DNA of 64,000 nt from Thermococcus sp. (GTDB lineage: Archaea; Methanobacteriota_B; Thermococci; Thermococcales; Thermococcaceae): positions 104,408 through 168,407 of the forward strand of contig NZ_JALUFF010000027.1 in the NCBI RefSeq assembly GCF_027052235.1, given 5' to 3'. Shown piece by piece: positions 35,197 through 43,683 of the stretch (within the stretch, counting starts at the first letter, position 1; each line of letters begins with the position of its first letter). Both the position numbers and the translations under genes were made by a program. Under the pieces are notes generated by a model, which saw nothing but the letters and a program-made list of their open reading frames with translations, ran no database searches and was not told where the DNA came from.

Positions 35197-36942
35197 ATGA
35201 TAGTTGCCATCATCGACGGCTACACTGATGAACCAGCGGGGTTAGGCGTTCCCCCTTACCTCGGGATTTATCCGCGATACGCTTACGGGGCGATAAAGAA
35301 GGCTCGGAAGGATGCGAGCGTTTTTTACCTCACCATAGACGACCTCAGGGCAACCTTTGAAGGAGAGAAAGGAATCGCCACGAAGAACAAGACGCCGAAC
35401 TTCCCGAAGACCCGAGAAATACTCGAAAAGGCTGATGTAATAATCTACATCGGCGGCCTCCACACGCCGGGTAAGTACCTCTCGGCAGTTCCCTCTCAGG
35501 TCGAGGAGATAGCGAGGTTCATAAAGAACTACAAAGCTGAAAAGATACTCGGCGGACCGGCCTTCATGGGCTCTGCTCACGCCGGTGGGACAAAGATAAC
35601 CTCGCGCGAGCTATCTTTAGCTAATTCCGTTTTCGATCACGTCGTTTACGGCGACCTTGAGGCGTTCCTCTTCGACTACTTCAGCAACCCAAAGGACGCC
35701 GAGCCCTTCCAGTTCAGGGATTATAACGAATTAAGGGATTATGCAATTATTGGGGCGGAAGTGGTGAAGCAGTTTCCCGATTATCCCGACTTCGTCATAG
35801 TCGAGATTGAAACCCAGCGTGGCTGTCCAAAAGCTATGGGAATAGGTGGCTGCTCCTTCTGCACCGAGCCCGTCCGCTATCGGAAGGTTGAGGACAGGCC
35901 GGTTGAGGACGTTATTGCCGAGGTGAAGGCCCTCTATGACCTTGGCGTTAGACACTTCAGGGTTGGACGGCAGAGCTGTATCTTCTCGTACATGGCAAAG
36001 CCTAATGGACGCGTCCCAATCCCCAACCCGGAGGCGGTAGAAAAGCTTTTCTCCGGGATACGCTCCGTCGCTCCCCACGTCAAAACCCTCCACGTGGACA
36101 ACGCGAATCCAGCTGTCATAGCGAACTACCCCGAGGAGAGCGTGAGAATAGCCAAGACCCTCATCAAGTACGGCACTCCCGGAAACGTTGTCGCCTTCGG
36201 TCTTGAGAGCGCCGACCCGAAGGTTGCTAGACTCAACAACCTGAACGCAACGGCCGAGGAAACCTACGAGGCGGTGAAGATACTCAACGAGGTCGGCGGG
36301 AAGAGAGGCTACAACGGCATGCCCTGGCTTCTGCCGGGTATAAACATCATCTTCGGCCTCCCGGGCGAGACGAAGAAGAGCTACGAACTGACCTTCCAGT
36401 TCCTTAAAAGGTTGCTCGACGATGGCCTGATGGTGAGGCGCATAAATATCCGCCAGGTAGTCGTATTTCCGGGGACACCGCTCTGGCACATGCGTGAGAA
36501 GGTCAAGACCGAGAAGCACAAACGCTTAATCCAGCACTACAAGTACAGGATAAGGCACGAGATTGATTTGCCGATGCTCAGGCGCGTCGTTCCGGTTGGG
36601 ACTGTCCTAAGGGACGTCCGGGCTGAGGTCTTTGACAGCGGCCTCACCTACGGCAGGCAGATAGGGAGCTACCCCCTCATCGTCGGCATCCCAAAGGAAG
36701 TCCCCCTGAACCGCTTTTACGACGTCCTGATAGTGGATCACGGCTTCAGGAGCATAACCGGGATTCCGGTTCCGATAAACGTGAACCGCGAGAGCCCCAA
36801 GGTTCTCCAGCTGATCCCGGGCATAGGGAAGAAGAGGGCCGTTAAGATTCTTGCTCAAAGGCCTTTCAGGGGTGAGGAGGAGTTCTTCTCACTAGTCGGG
36901 GAGGATAAAAGGGAAATACTTGAGGGACGGATTACCCTGTAA
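35197..36942 (+). CDS. Radical SAM protein with C-terminal helix-hairpin-helix (COG1031 type)
   Basis: A 581-residue protein. An N-terminal Rossmann-like part (YIGGLHTPGKYLS) precedes a radical SAM barrel whose cluster motif reads RGCPKAMGIGGCSFC. That is C-x8-C-x2-C instead of the usual C-x3-C-x2-C. PGINIIFGLPGETKKSYELTFQFL and VVVFPGTPLW mark the rest of the barrel. The C-terminus has an HhH element LIPGIGKKRAVKILAQRPF, suggesting nucleic-acid binding. The substrate is unknown. It is probably monocistronic; its end overlaps the convergent S-layer-associated gene by 11 bp. Confidence 0.88.
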   Translation: MIVAIIDGYTDEPAGLGVPPYLGIYPRYAYGAIKKARKDASVFYLTIDDLRATFEGEKGIATKNKTPNFPKTREILEKADVIIYIGGLHTPGKYLSAVPSQVEEIARFIKNYKAEKILGGPAFMGSAHAGGTKITSRELSLANSVFDHVVYGDLEAFLFDYFSNPKDAEPFQFRDYNELRDYAIIGAEVVKQFPDYPDFVIVEIETQRGCPKAMGIGGCSFCTEPVRYRKVEDRPVEDVIAEVKALYDLGVRHFRVGRQSCIFSYMAKPNGRVPIPNPEAVEKLFSGIRSVAPHVKTLHVDNANPAVIANYPEESVRIAKTLIKYGTPGNVVAFGLESADPKVARLNNLNATAEETYEAVKILNEVGGKRGYNGMPWLLPGINIIFGLPGETKKSYELTFQFLKRLLDDGLMVRRINIRQVVVFPGTPLWHMREKVKTEKHKRLIQHYKYRIRHEIDLPMLRRVVPVGTVLRDVRAEVFDSGLTYGRQIGSYPLIVGIPKEVPLNRFYDVLIVDHGFRSITGIPVPINVNRESPKVLQLIPGIGKKRAVKILAQRPFRGEEEFFSLVGEDKREILEGRITL

Positions 36943-37720
36943 TCTGAACGGTTTCCGTGTTGTTCCCCTGTGGCCACCTGAAGCCGATGATGTTCTCTAT
37001 CAGAACGACCTCGGCCCTTAGTGTCTCGTCGCTTGTTCCCTCGATTACGAGGAGCCCTCTCCTGGGTGCAAAGATGCAGTTGCACTTAGCACCCTCGGCG
37101 GGTCCTATGAGCAGGACCGCGAGGTTCTTCTCGTTCCCTAGGCTACCCCTACCGATGTCGAGCTTGGTAATGAAGCTGAGGTAGGCTATGTGGTGTCTTA
37201 TCTGGGTCTGCTGGTAGGCATACTGCCTCGCGCTCGCGTTGTCGTAGCCCATGCCCTTTGCCTTTATGTAGTAGTTCGCTGAGAATATTGCCGAGGTTAG
37301 GGCAGAGACTTCGGTTGCCACAACGGTTCTCATCCGGCAGTCTCCTGGATAAGCCTGGGGATTGCTCTTACACTCCTGAACGGAAGGAGCACCAATGACT
37401 ATCGTAAAGCGGTCGTAGAAGCTCCTCAAAGTGAGGTTGAGGTCAACTTCCGGACTGCCGGTGATGTAGCTCTTCAGAGTAACGTTGAAGACCTTTGAAC
37501 CGGGTGGCAGCTTTTTCCCGCCGGCAAGTTCACTGGCGTAGTCCTCAGGGGTTAGAACGTAGAACTGGCCTTGGTGGTAGATAACGACGTAGTTTGACGT
37601 TCCCTTGGGTTTTCCGGGGTTAATAACCGAGCCAAAGTTGCTGTATGCGTAGGCAACGTAACCGATAGGTGCCAGAACAATCAGCACGATTATAGTTAAC
37701 GCTAGAACCCTCCTGTCCAC
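36932..37720 (-). CDS. Extracytoplasmic protein downstream of the S-layer gene
   Basis: The 262-residue protein has one N-terminal membrane anchor (residues 5-25, LALTIIVLIVLAPIGYVAYAY) and an extracellular domain. Four cysteines (QECKSNPQ, GDCRMR, AKCNCIF) could form disulfides. I recognise no family. It starts with GTG after GGGAGGTTTTAGGG, 54 bp downstream of the S-layer gene on the same strand. A T-rich stretch lies between them, so it may be expressed by read-through from the strong S-layer promoter. A role at the cell surface is inferred. Confidence 0.75.
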   Translation of the reverse strand: MDRRVLALTIIVLIVLAPIGYVAYAYSNFGSVINPGKPKGTSNYVVIYHQGQFYVLTPEDYASELAGGKKLPPGSKVFNVTLKSYITGSPEVDLNLTLRSFYDRFTIVIGAPSVQECKSNPQAYPGDCRMRTVVATEVSALTSAIFSANYYIKAKGMGYDNASARQYAYQQTQIRHHIAYLSFITKLDIGRGSLGNEKNLAVLLIGPAEGAKCNCIFAPRRGLLVIEGTSDETLRAEVVLIENIIGFRWPQGNNTETVQITG

Positions 37721-37774
37721 CCCTAAAACCTCCCAAGAAGTGAGAAAATGTTAAGGAAAGGGTAAGAAAGGAGC

Positions 37775-39637
37775 TCACTCCTTGGCGAGCTCGGCGAGAT
37801 ACTGCATGAGGGCCTCGGCTGCGACCCTGGTCTCGTTCCTGGTGGCACCGGCGACGATGACGGCTCCGTAGCTTCCGAAGGCGTCCGGGATGTACTCGAC
37901 GTCGCCTGGGCTGTTGTACCAGTCAACCTTGCTCTTGCCCTCGTCGACGAGGTACTTGGTGACGCTGTTGGCAACCGGGCCACCGACGAGGATGAGGTTG
38001 CTGCCTGGGTTGTTGACGTCAACCTCGAAGTCCATGACGGTTATCGGCTCGGTGACGGGCTTGATTACAATGTTGTCCGCGTAGATAGCCTCGACGGTGT
38101 AGTCGCTGTCCGGCAGGGTGTCGCCGACCTTGAGCTCCTTCTCGATGACCTTGCCCTCCTTCTCCTTGAGGCAGATGTAGGCGTATGCAACGATGAACTT
38201 CTTGTTCTTGGGTGCCTTCACGAAGTCATCAGCGGCCGGGTTGTAGTACTCATCGTAGCCCTTCTGCACGTACTTGTACATGAGGTTGTAGGCACCGAAG
38301 ATGTCAATCGGGTTGCCCTCAAGCTCCTTGTTGTTGATAAGGGTTATGTTGGCGATGTAGTAAACACCGCTGCTCTGGTAGGTGCTGATGGTGGCGTTCC
38401 AGCCAGCGGCCGGGTGGAAGTTGGCGCTTGTGTACTTCTCAATGTCATAGACGTAGTAGATGCTCGCCATGATGGTGTTGTCGATACCGACGAAGGTGCT
38501 CTTGAGGTCGAGCATAATTCCGGCCTCTGAGACCTGGCTAGTGCCCCAAACGAGCTGCCCGCTGTTGTCGTAGTAGATGTAGACCGGTGTGTCCTTGTTG
38601 AGCAGGGCGGTAACCTGCTGGCCGTTTGTGGTGTCGGTAACGAGGACTATGGCGGTGTCCTGGCTGAGGCTTATGTCCTGGACGGTGACGTTCCACCTGT
38701 CGCCGATAATCCTTGACTCGTGGAGCTTGAACCAGTCGGGGTCCTTGGGGTCAACGTAACCGACGGTGAAGCTTCCGTCGCCGACCTCGTAGACGTGGTA
38801 GCTCTGGCCGAAGACCGTGAAGTCGTCACCGGCTCCAACGCCCGGAAGGACGACCTTGTTTATGGTTCCACCCATGGCGTTGACCTCTTCCTTGTCACCG
38901 ATTGCCGTCTTGGTGACGGTCTTGGTGACGGTCTTGGTACCCCACTCGGGTTCACCAAGGGTCTGCTTCTCGGTCTCGGTGTAGCTGTAGTTGTAGAGGA
39001 CGTAGTCAACGAAGATGCTCAGCTTGCCAGCGGGAACGACGAGGTCGGCCTTCTTGGGCGGAGCGGCCTTGGTCCAGTTCTTGGGCTTGGGGTCGATGGA
39101 CTTGAGCTCGACCTTGTTTATGTTTATGTGCCAGTCAACGCTGTACTTTCCAACGCTGTCCTTGCCTTTGAGGGTGACCGGGACGCTGAAGCTGTCCTCC
39201 CACTGGGTGTAGTTGGCGGTGTAAGCGGCTCCGTTCCACCAGTAGTTGTCGGGAAGCTCGTCGTAGCTGGTTGCCCAGCTGGTGATGTTGTTTATCCCGT
39301 GGTCCTGGGTGATGGTGGTGTAGTTGTAAGCGTAAATCGTCCAGGTAGCGGCGTTGGCCGGGGGTATAACCTCCTTAACTTTAACGTAGGCGTTCTGGGC
39401 CTCAACCTGCTCGGTGGTGTAGAGCAGGCTTCCAAGGGCAACGGCTATATCGGCGGCGCTGGCAACGTCCATGGCGGCAGCGTTGCTGCCGACGACGATT
39501 TTAACGTTCGGGGTTCCGTCGTTGTTAACGAAGAAGCTCTTCGGGATGTTCGGAACGGTGGTAGCACTGGCAAAGCCGATGGTTGCGCCAACCATTGCGG
39601 CACCAACTGCGAGTGCCGCGATCTTCTTCACCTTCAT
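37775..39637 (-). CDS. S-layer protein
   Basis: The main cell-surface lattice protein. The 620-residue precursor has a signal peptide (MKVKKIAALAVGAAMVGATIGFASA, first 25 residues in two parts) and then an N-terminal domain rich in Ala/Val with the PNVKIVVGSNAAAMDVASAADIAVALGSLL repeat-type segment. Many N-x-S/T sites and a C-terminal SNLILVGGPVANSVTKYLV segment resemble archaeal S-layer family C-termini. It lacks an obvious terminal membrane anchor. A near-consensus TATA (39711-39720) and GGAGGTG ribosome site fit very high expression. Confidence 0.93.
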   Translation of the reverse strand: MKVKKIAALAVGAAMVGATIGFASATTVPNIPKSFFVNNDGTPNVKIVVGSNAAAMDVASAADIAVALGSLLYTTEQVEAQNAYVKVKEVIPPANAATWTIYAYNYTTITQDHGINNITSWATSYDELPDNYWWNGAAYTANYTQWEDSFSVPVTLKGKDSVGKYSVDWHININKVELKSIDPKPKNWTKAAPPKKADLVVPAGKLSIFVDYVLYNYSYTETEKQTLGEPEWGTKTVTKTVTKTAIGDKEEVNAMGGTINKVVLPGVGAGDDFTVFGQSYHVYEVGDGSFTVGYVDPKDPDWFKLHESRIIGDRWNVTVQDISLSQDTAIVLVTDTTNGQQVTALLNKDTPVYIYYDNSGQLVWGTSQVSEAGIMLDLKSTFVGIDNTIMASIYYVYDIEKYTSANFHPAAGWNATISTYQSSGVYYIANITLINNKELEGNPIDIFGAYNLMYKYVQKGYDEYYNPAADDFVKAPKNKKFIVAYAYICLKEKEGKVIEKELKVGDTLPDSDYTVEAIYADNIVIKPVTEPITVMDFEVDVNNPGSNLILVGGPVANSVTKYLVDEGKSKVDWYNSPGDVEYIPDAFGSYGAVIVAGATRNETRVAAEALMQYLAELAKE

Positions 39638-39722
39638 TTCACAACACCTCCTTGGGTTGTTGGGCTAAAGCCCTCTCTAAGTGTTGTCATTATCCTTCTG
39701 TTCCCAAAGGGTATATATACTT
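39638..39722 (-). promoter_or_regulatory. Strong promoter and leader of the S-layer gene
   Basis: On the minus strand CGAAAAGTATATATACCC is an excellent BRE/TATA pair at about 39711-39722. The leader of about 50 nt carries a small GGGCT-TT-AGCCC hairpin (39660-39672) and ends with AAGGAGGTGTTGTGAA before the ATG. The AT-rich 39721-39826 stretch upstream may add strength. Confidence 0.65.
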
Positions 39723-39826
39723 TTCGCTTTCAGACCCTTTCTCGGGCCGAAAAAAGCTCGCTTATTGCCGTAAAAATTAAAGGGGGCTTAATTAAATGCC
39801 TATACCAAATTCGCCTTTTGCCGATA

Positions 39827-40624
39827 TTATCCTTGGGGGAGTAGCCTCTTCCTGAGGGGTCTGGTGACCAGTTCGTTGACGAAACCGCCTAGGTCGGTAA
39901 GTGAGTTCTGAAGCTCGTTGGCGGTTACATCGATTATCTCTGGCTCGACGATGGAAATAGCCACTGGAGCGTATTTGGCTGTAAGCTGGAACAGAACGTC
40001 AAATGTGGAAAGGAGTTCCGCAGCTAGGAGGCCCTTAAACCCTTTTTCGGTCGTTTCACCCTTCAGAATAAGGCTGTTTATCCTGCACCCCTCAAGCGTG
40101 AAGGCCTTGGCCATGACCTCCTTAACGCCCTCCTCGTCCTTTCCCGTGACCTCTATAACGAAGCGGTAGCGTATGTTCCTGTCGTCCGTTATGAGCTCCT
40201 CTATTTCGTCCCTTGAGTAGCCTATCCTGGGCATTGGCATCTCGGAGAGGTCGGGATAGGCAACGAGGCTACCGTACCTGTTCATGAGCTTCCCCATGAC
40301 GAGAGAGACTTCACCAAGGGTTTTTGCTAGGTCTTCTCCCTTTATCTCAATTTTCCCGGGGGAGACGACCTCAACAATGGCCGGGCCATACTTCAGGACG
40401 GCCTTTACCATCTCCTGAAAACCACCTGAAACCCTCGCCTCAACGACTCCTGAGTACTTGAGGAGCTCGTTCTCGGCCTCTATGATGTCCTCAACGTGGA
40501 TGTCCTCAACTTCCACGAGCTTCTCCCTCTGGAGTTCCTTCTTTATCTCCTCCAGGGCGTTTTCCAAAGCTTTCTTGTCGTTGGAAAGGCCCTCGATGTA
40601 AAAAATAGCCTCAATCTTTTCCAT
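39827..40624 (-). CDS. Thermococcales protein with an internal duplication
   Basis: A 265-residue soluble protein of unknown function. Its two halves look duplicated. KYGPAIVEVVSPGKIEIKGE followed by DLAKTLGEVSLVMGKLMNR (first half) aligns by eye with KYAPVAISIVEPEIIDVTAN followed by ELQNSLTDLGGFVNELVTR (second half). Each is preceded by an IEAIFYIEGL / FVIEVTGKDEEGV beta strand and helix. The ATG at 40624 follows GGTGGTAAAA and lies 2 bp before the AmrS stop, so the two genes form one unit. No catalytic motif is visible. Confidence 0.8.
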   Translation of the reverse strand: MEKIEAIFYIEGLSNDKKALENALEEIKKELQREKLVEVEDIHVEDIIEAENELLKYSGVVEARVSGGFQEMVKAVLKYGPAIVEVVSPGKIEIKGEDLAKTLGEVSLVMGKLMNRYGSLVAYPDLSEMPMPRIGYSRDEIEELITDDRNIRYRFVIEVTGKDEEGVKEVMAKAFTLEGCRINSLILKGETTEKGFKGLLAAELLSTFDVLFQLTAKYAPVAISIVEPEIIDVTANELQNSLTDLGGFVNELVTRPLRKRLLPQG

Positions 40625-40626
40625 TT

Positions 40627-41676
40627 TTACCACCACATTCCACTATAGCGCTTTTTCAGGTAGGTGCCCACTATCGGTATTTCCTCACCGCAGTACTCGC
40701 ATTTCCCCTCAGGAGTAACATGGTACTCGGTTATCTCAAAGCCCCAGCGGACTATCACGGGTCTTCCGCATCCCGGGCAGTAGGTGTTCTCGCCCGGATG
40801 ACCTGGCACGTTGCCTATGTAAACGAACTTGAGACCCTCCTCCTTAGCGACCCTGTAGGCCATGTCCATGGTCTCAAGGGGTGTTGGTGGAAGGTGCATC
40901 AGCTTGTAGTGGGGGAAGAAGCGCGAGAAGTGAACCGGAGTGTCGTCCCCGAGGTTCTCCAGAACCCAGCGGGCGAAGGCGCGGATCTCTTCCTCCCTAT
41001 CGTTGAGCGTCGGGATTATGAGGTAGGTCAGCTCGACGTGGATTCCGAATTCCTTCTTGGCTATCACCGCTGTTCTCCTGCTCGGCTCACCGCTGGGGAC
41101 GCTGGCTATCTTCATGTAAAACTTGTCATCGAAGGCCTTTATGTCTATGTTCATGGCGTCTATGTAAGGGGCCAACTCCCTGAAGGGCTCCTCGTTGATG
41201 TAGCCGTTGGTTATGAGAAGGTTGTAAAGGCCCTCCTTCCTGGCGAGCTTCGCTGTTTCGAGCACGAACTCGTACCAGATTACCGGCTCGTTATAGGTGT
41301 AGGCTATGCTCTCACAGCCGTAGCGCTTCGCCATTCTTACAACCATCTCGGGCGTCATGTCGTGGAGGTAGGGAAAGCTCTCGTCGGCCTGGCTTATCTC
41401 CCAGTTCTGGCAGTGTTTGCAGTGCATGTTGCATCCAACGGTGCTTATCGAGAACGCACACGAACCCGGCCAGAAGTGAAAGAGGGGCTTTTTCTCAACT
41501 GGGTCGGCACCCACGGCCGAAACTTTGCCGTAGTTGAGGGTGTAGAGCTTCCCTCCTATATTCTTCCTGACCCTGCAGGAGCCCCTCTTACCTTCGTTGA
41601 TGATGCAGTTAAGGGGACAGAGCTTACAGCGAACCCCCCCGTCTCCAAGTGGTTCCCACCACATCGCCTCCCTCAT
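40627..41676 (-). CDS. amrS: AmmeMemoRadiSam system radical SAM enzyme (AmrS)
   Basis: A 349-residue radical SAM protein related to pyruvate formate-lyase activases. The cluster motif is VGCNMHCKHCQNWE near residue 80. A preceding zinc-like CKLCPLNC cluster and a C-terminal zinc ribbon (CPGCGRP and CEYCGEE) are typical of AmrS. The family co-occurs with Memo and AMMECR1 proteins, and its substrate is unsettled; those partners are not in this window. The ATG at 41676 follows GGTGGGAGAC; ATG 41664 with GGGAGGCG is an alternative. Confidence 0.9.
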   Translation of the reverse strand: MREAMWWEPLGDGGVRCKLCPLNCIINEGKRGSCRVRKNIGGKLYTLNYGKVSAVGADPVEKKPLFHFWPGSCAFSISTVGCNMHCKHCQNWEISQADESFPYLHDMTPEMVVRMAKRYGCESIAYTYNEPVIWYEFVLETAKLARKEGLYNLLITNGYINEEPFRELAPYIDAMNIDIKAFDDKFYMKIASVPSGEPSRRTAVIAKKEFGIHVELTYLIIPTLNDREEEIRAFARWVLENLGDDTPVHFSRFFPHYKLMHLPPTPLETMDMAYRVAKEEGLKFVYIGNVPGHPGENTYCPGCGRPVIVRWGFEITEYHVTPEGKCEYCGEEIPIVGTYLKKRYSGMWW

Positions 41677-42419
41677 GTCTCCCACCGCTCTGAGTTCGAA
41701 GCCCAGCGTTTAAGCTTTTGGTATTTTGAGTAGAACTCGGACATCTCCATGAACCTTGCCCTTCCTTTGTAGTAGTCTATGAGCCTTCCGAGGAGCTCAA
41801 GGGCCTTATCGCCGGTGTTGAATTTGCAGTCCCACCTTATTTTCTCCTTCTGCATTGACACGAACTCCCAGGGATGGGCAAAGTAAACCCTTGGTTCTTT
41901 CAGCCGGGGGTGGATTATCTTTTGAAGTCTCCAGGGGAGCCTTATTACGGAGCTAGTCGTGGAAGCCGGCACCTCAAGAACCTCCCCGAAGAACCTCACC
42001 CCGGAGCGGTAGCCCTTGTAGGTTGCCTTGGAGGAGTCGACGAGAACACCGTTCCGCTCAAGGACACGATAGTAGTAATCCGGGAACTGGAGGTTGGGGG
42101 CCCGGAAGGAAGTAACATCTCCAAACTCCCTTAGGACTCTGAGGGATTTCTCGATGACCTTTGATCCCTCATCCTTACTCAGCCTGTCCAGCCTCTCGTG
42201 GTTGTAGTTGTGGCTTCCGAGCTCGTGTCCCTCGTCAATTACTCTCTTCACAAGGTGGGGGAAGCGCTTCGCCATCTCAGCTGTAAAGAAGAAGGTCGCC
42301 TTCACACGCTTTTCCTCAAGGAGGTCGAGTATCCTCGGGAGGCCTTCCTCCATGCCCCTCGTGGTAGTCAGGTAAGGGGGGCAGTCGTGTTCGACGTCAA
42401 AGGTTATTGCCACGATCAT
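41673..42419 (-). CDS. Polysaccharide deacetylase family protein
   Basis: A 248-residue carbohydrate esterase family 4 (NodB) domain protein. The metal and catalytic motifs are present: TFDVEHDC (Asp-Asp/His region), HELGSHNYNH (the HxSHxxxxH-type metal motif) and SFRAPN. It lacks a signal peptide, so it probably acts on a cytoplasmic or lipid-linked sugar rather than on wall polymer. It overlaps the glycosyltransferase gene by 4 bp (ATGA) upstream and amrS by 4 bp downstream. It likely works with the glycosyltransferase. Confidence 0.88.
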   Translation of the reverse strand: MIVAITFDVEHDCPPYLTTTRGMEEGLPRILDLLEEKRVKATFFFTAEMAKRFPHLVKRVIDEGHELGSHNYNHERLDRLSKDEGSKVIEKSLRVLREFGDVTSFRAPNLQFPDYYYRVLERNGVLVDSSKATYKGYRSGVRFFGEVLEVPASTTSSVIRLPWRLQKIIHPRLKEPRVYFAHPWEFVSMQKEKIRWDCKFNTGDKALELLGRLIDYYKGRARFMEMSEFYSKYQKLKRWASNSERWET

Positions 42420-43639
42420 CCCAGCTCCCTCGATAACCTGTAGAGTAAATACTTTCTGTCGAACTCTTCGGCCCTATCTAGGGTATTTTTGTAAACGCGG
42501 AGGATTCTCTTAAGAATGTTTTCCCAGGAGAAGCACCTCTCGGCCCTCTCCCTTCCGGCGATGCCCATCTTTTCGACGAGCTCGTAGTCCTCAAGCAAGA
42601 GGGCAAGCCTCTCGGCCAGTTCTTCCTCGCTCCGGGCGAGGTATCCCGTGAGACCGTCGATCACCATATCCGAGAGACCGCTCTCCCTCCTGCCTACTAT
42701 GGGTCTTCCCGAGGCCATCGCCTCAAGCCCGACCACCGGAAAGGCCTCAAGGATGCCGGGCATTAGGACTATGTCCGAGGCCCAGTAAAACTCCTTCAAC
42801 CTCTTCCGGGGGAGAAAGCCGAAGAGCGAGGTTATCTCGCCGATTCCTGTCTTTCTCAGGTTTTCCTCAAATTCGGGCCTTTTATCGCCCTCACCAACTG
42901 CCACGAAGCGGACCCTGTCCTTCTCCATCCCGGCCAGCTCAAGGGCTCGTTTTATGACGAAGGGCAACCTGTGGGCCATCTTTCTCCCGGTCATCCGGCC
43001 GACGTAGAAGAGCACTATCTCATCCCCAACTCCAAGCTTCTCCCTCGCCCTCATGCGCTCCTCCTCTTCCGGGGGTCTCCAGGTCTCTGTGTCTATCCCG
43101 TTGGGGATGACCGTTATCGGCCTCTCCTTCCTGAGGTCACCTATGAGCTCCGCCGTGTCCCTCGCAACCGGCGTGCTGACGGCTATGAAGTGGTCAACCC
43201 TCTTCAGGCTTCTCCTTAGTTCCCATCTAAAAAAGCTGGCCATCGGGGGGTTTCCGAAGAACGAGTGGTTGGTCGCGACCACGGGTATGTCCCTTACCCC
43301 CCTAGAGACGTTGGCTACAGCTATCGCGAGGGGGGAGTATATGCTGTGGATGTGGGTTATGTCGAAGGTAACGCTCTTGTAGAACTCGTTTATCCTGATG
43401 AGCTGGGTCGGGCTGAGGCTTATGTGGTATCTCCTTATGTAGAACGTGGCCGGGAACCTCTTTATAGGGTACGGAAACCCCCCGTCGTATGGTTGCATGT
43501 AGCGGTAGTCGTGGGTTATCACGTAGGGCTCATGACCCGCCTTAAGCAGGTTTCGGGCCAGTTCGTCCATATGGGCCTCTATCCCGCCGACTTTTGGATA
43601 GAACCAATCCGAGGCCAGCGCTATCCTGAGGCTCTCCAT
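42416..43639 (-). CDS. Family 4 glycosyltransferase
   Basis: A 407-residue GT-B glycosyltransferase. The N-terminal domain begins ALASDWFYPKVGGIEAHMDELARNL and the C-terminal domain carries VLFYVGRMTGRKMAHRLP and EAFPVVGLEAMASGRPIVGRRESG, the retaining E-x7-E nucleotide-sugar motif. No membrane helix is present. The sequence resembles the PIG-A/PimA-like group that transfers sugars to lipid acceptors, so glycolipid synthesis with the coupled deacetylase is plausible (a GlcNAc transfer then deacetylation, as in GPI-like or archaeal inositol lipids). This is inference. Confidence 0.88.
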   Translation of the reverse strand: MESLRIALASDWFYPKVGGIEAHMDELARNLLKAGHEPYVITHDYRYMQPYDGGFPYPIKRFPATFYIRRYHISLSPTQLIRINEFYKSVTFDITHIHSIYSPLAIAVANVSRGVRDIPVVATNHSFFGNPPMASFFRWELRRSLKRVDHFIAVSTPVARDTAELIGDLRKERPITVIPNGIDTETWRPPEEEERMRAREKLGVGDEIVLFYVGRMTGRKMAHRLPFVIKRALELAGMEKDRVRFVAVGEGDKRPEFEENLRKTGIGEITSLFGFLPRKRLKEFYWASDIVLMPGILEAFPVVGLEAMASGRPIVGRRESGLSDMVIDGLTGYLARSEEELAERLALLLEDYELVEKMGIAGRERAERCFSWENILKRILRVYKNTLDRAEEFDRKYLLYRLSRELG

Positions 43640-43683
43640 TTCTTCCCGCTCCGGCGGTTACTACCGGAGGGGGTTTTAAAACG

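Noticed and set aside
38720..39844. 374-codon open frame opposite the S-layer gene
   Set aside because: Repetitive Gly/Val/Leu composition, overlap with a well supported highly expressed gene and its promoter.
41673..41685. Upstream GTG start for amrS at 41685
   Set aside because: The GGTGGGAGAC ribosome site lies around it and better fits the ATG at 41676.
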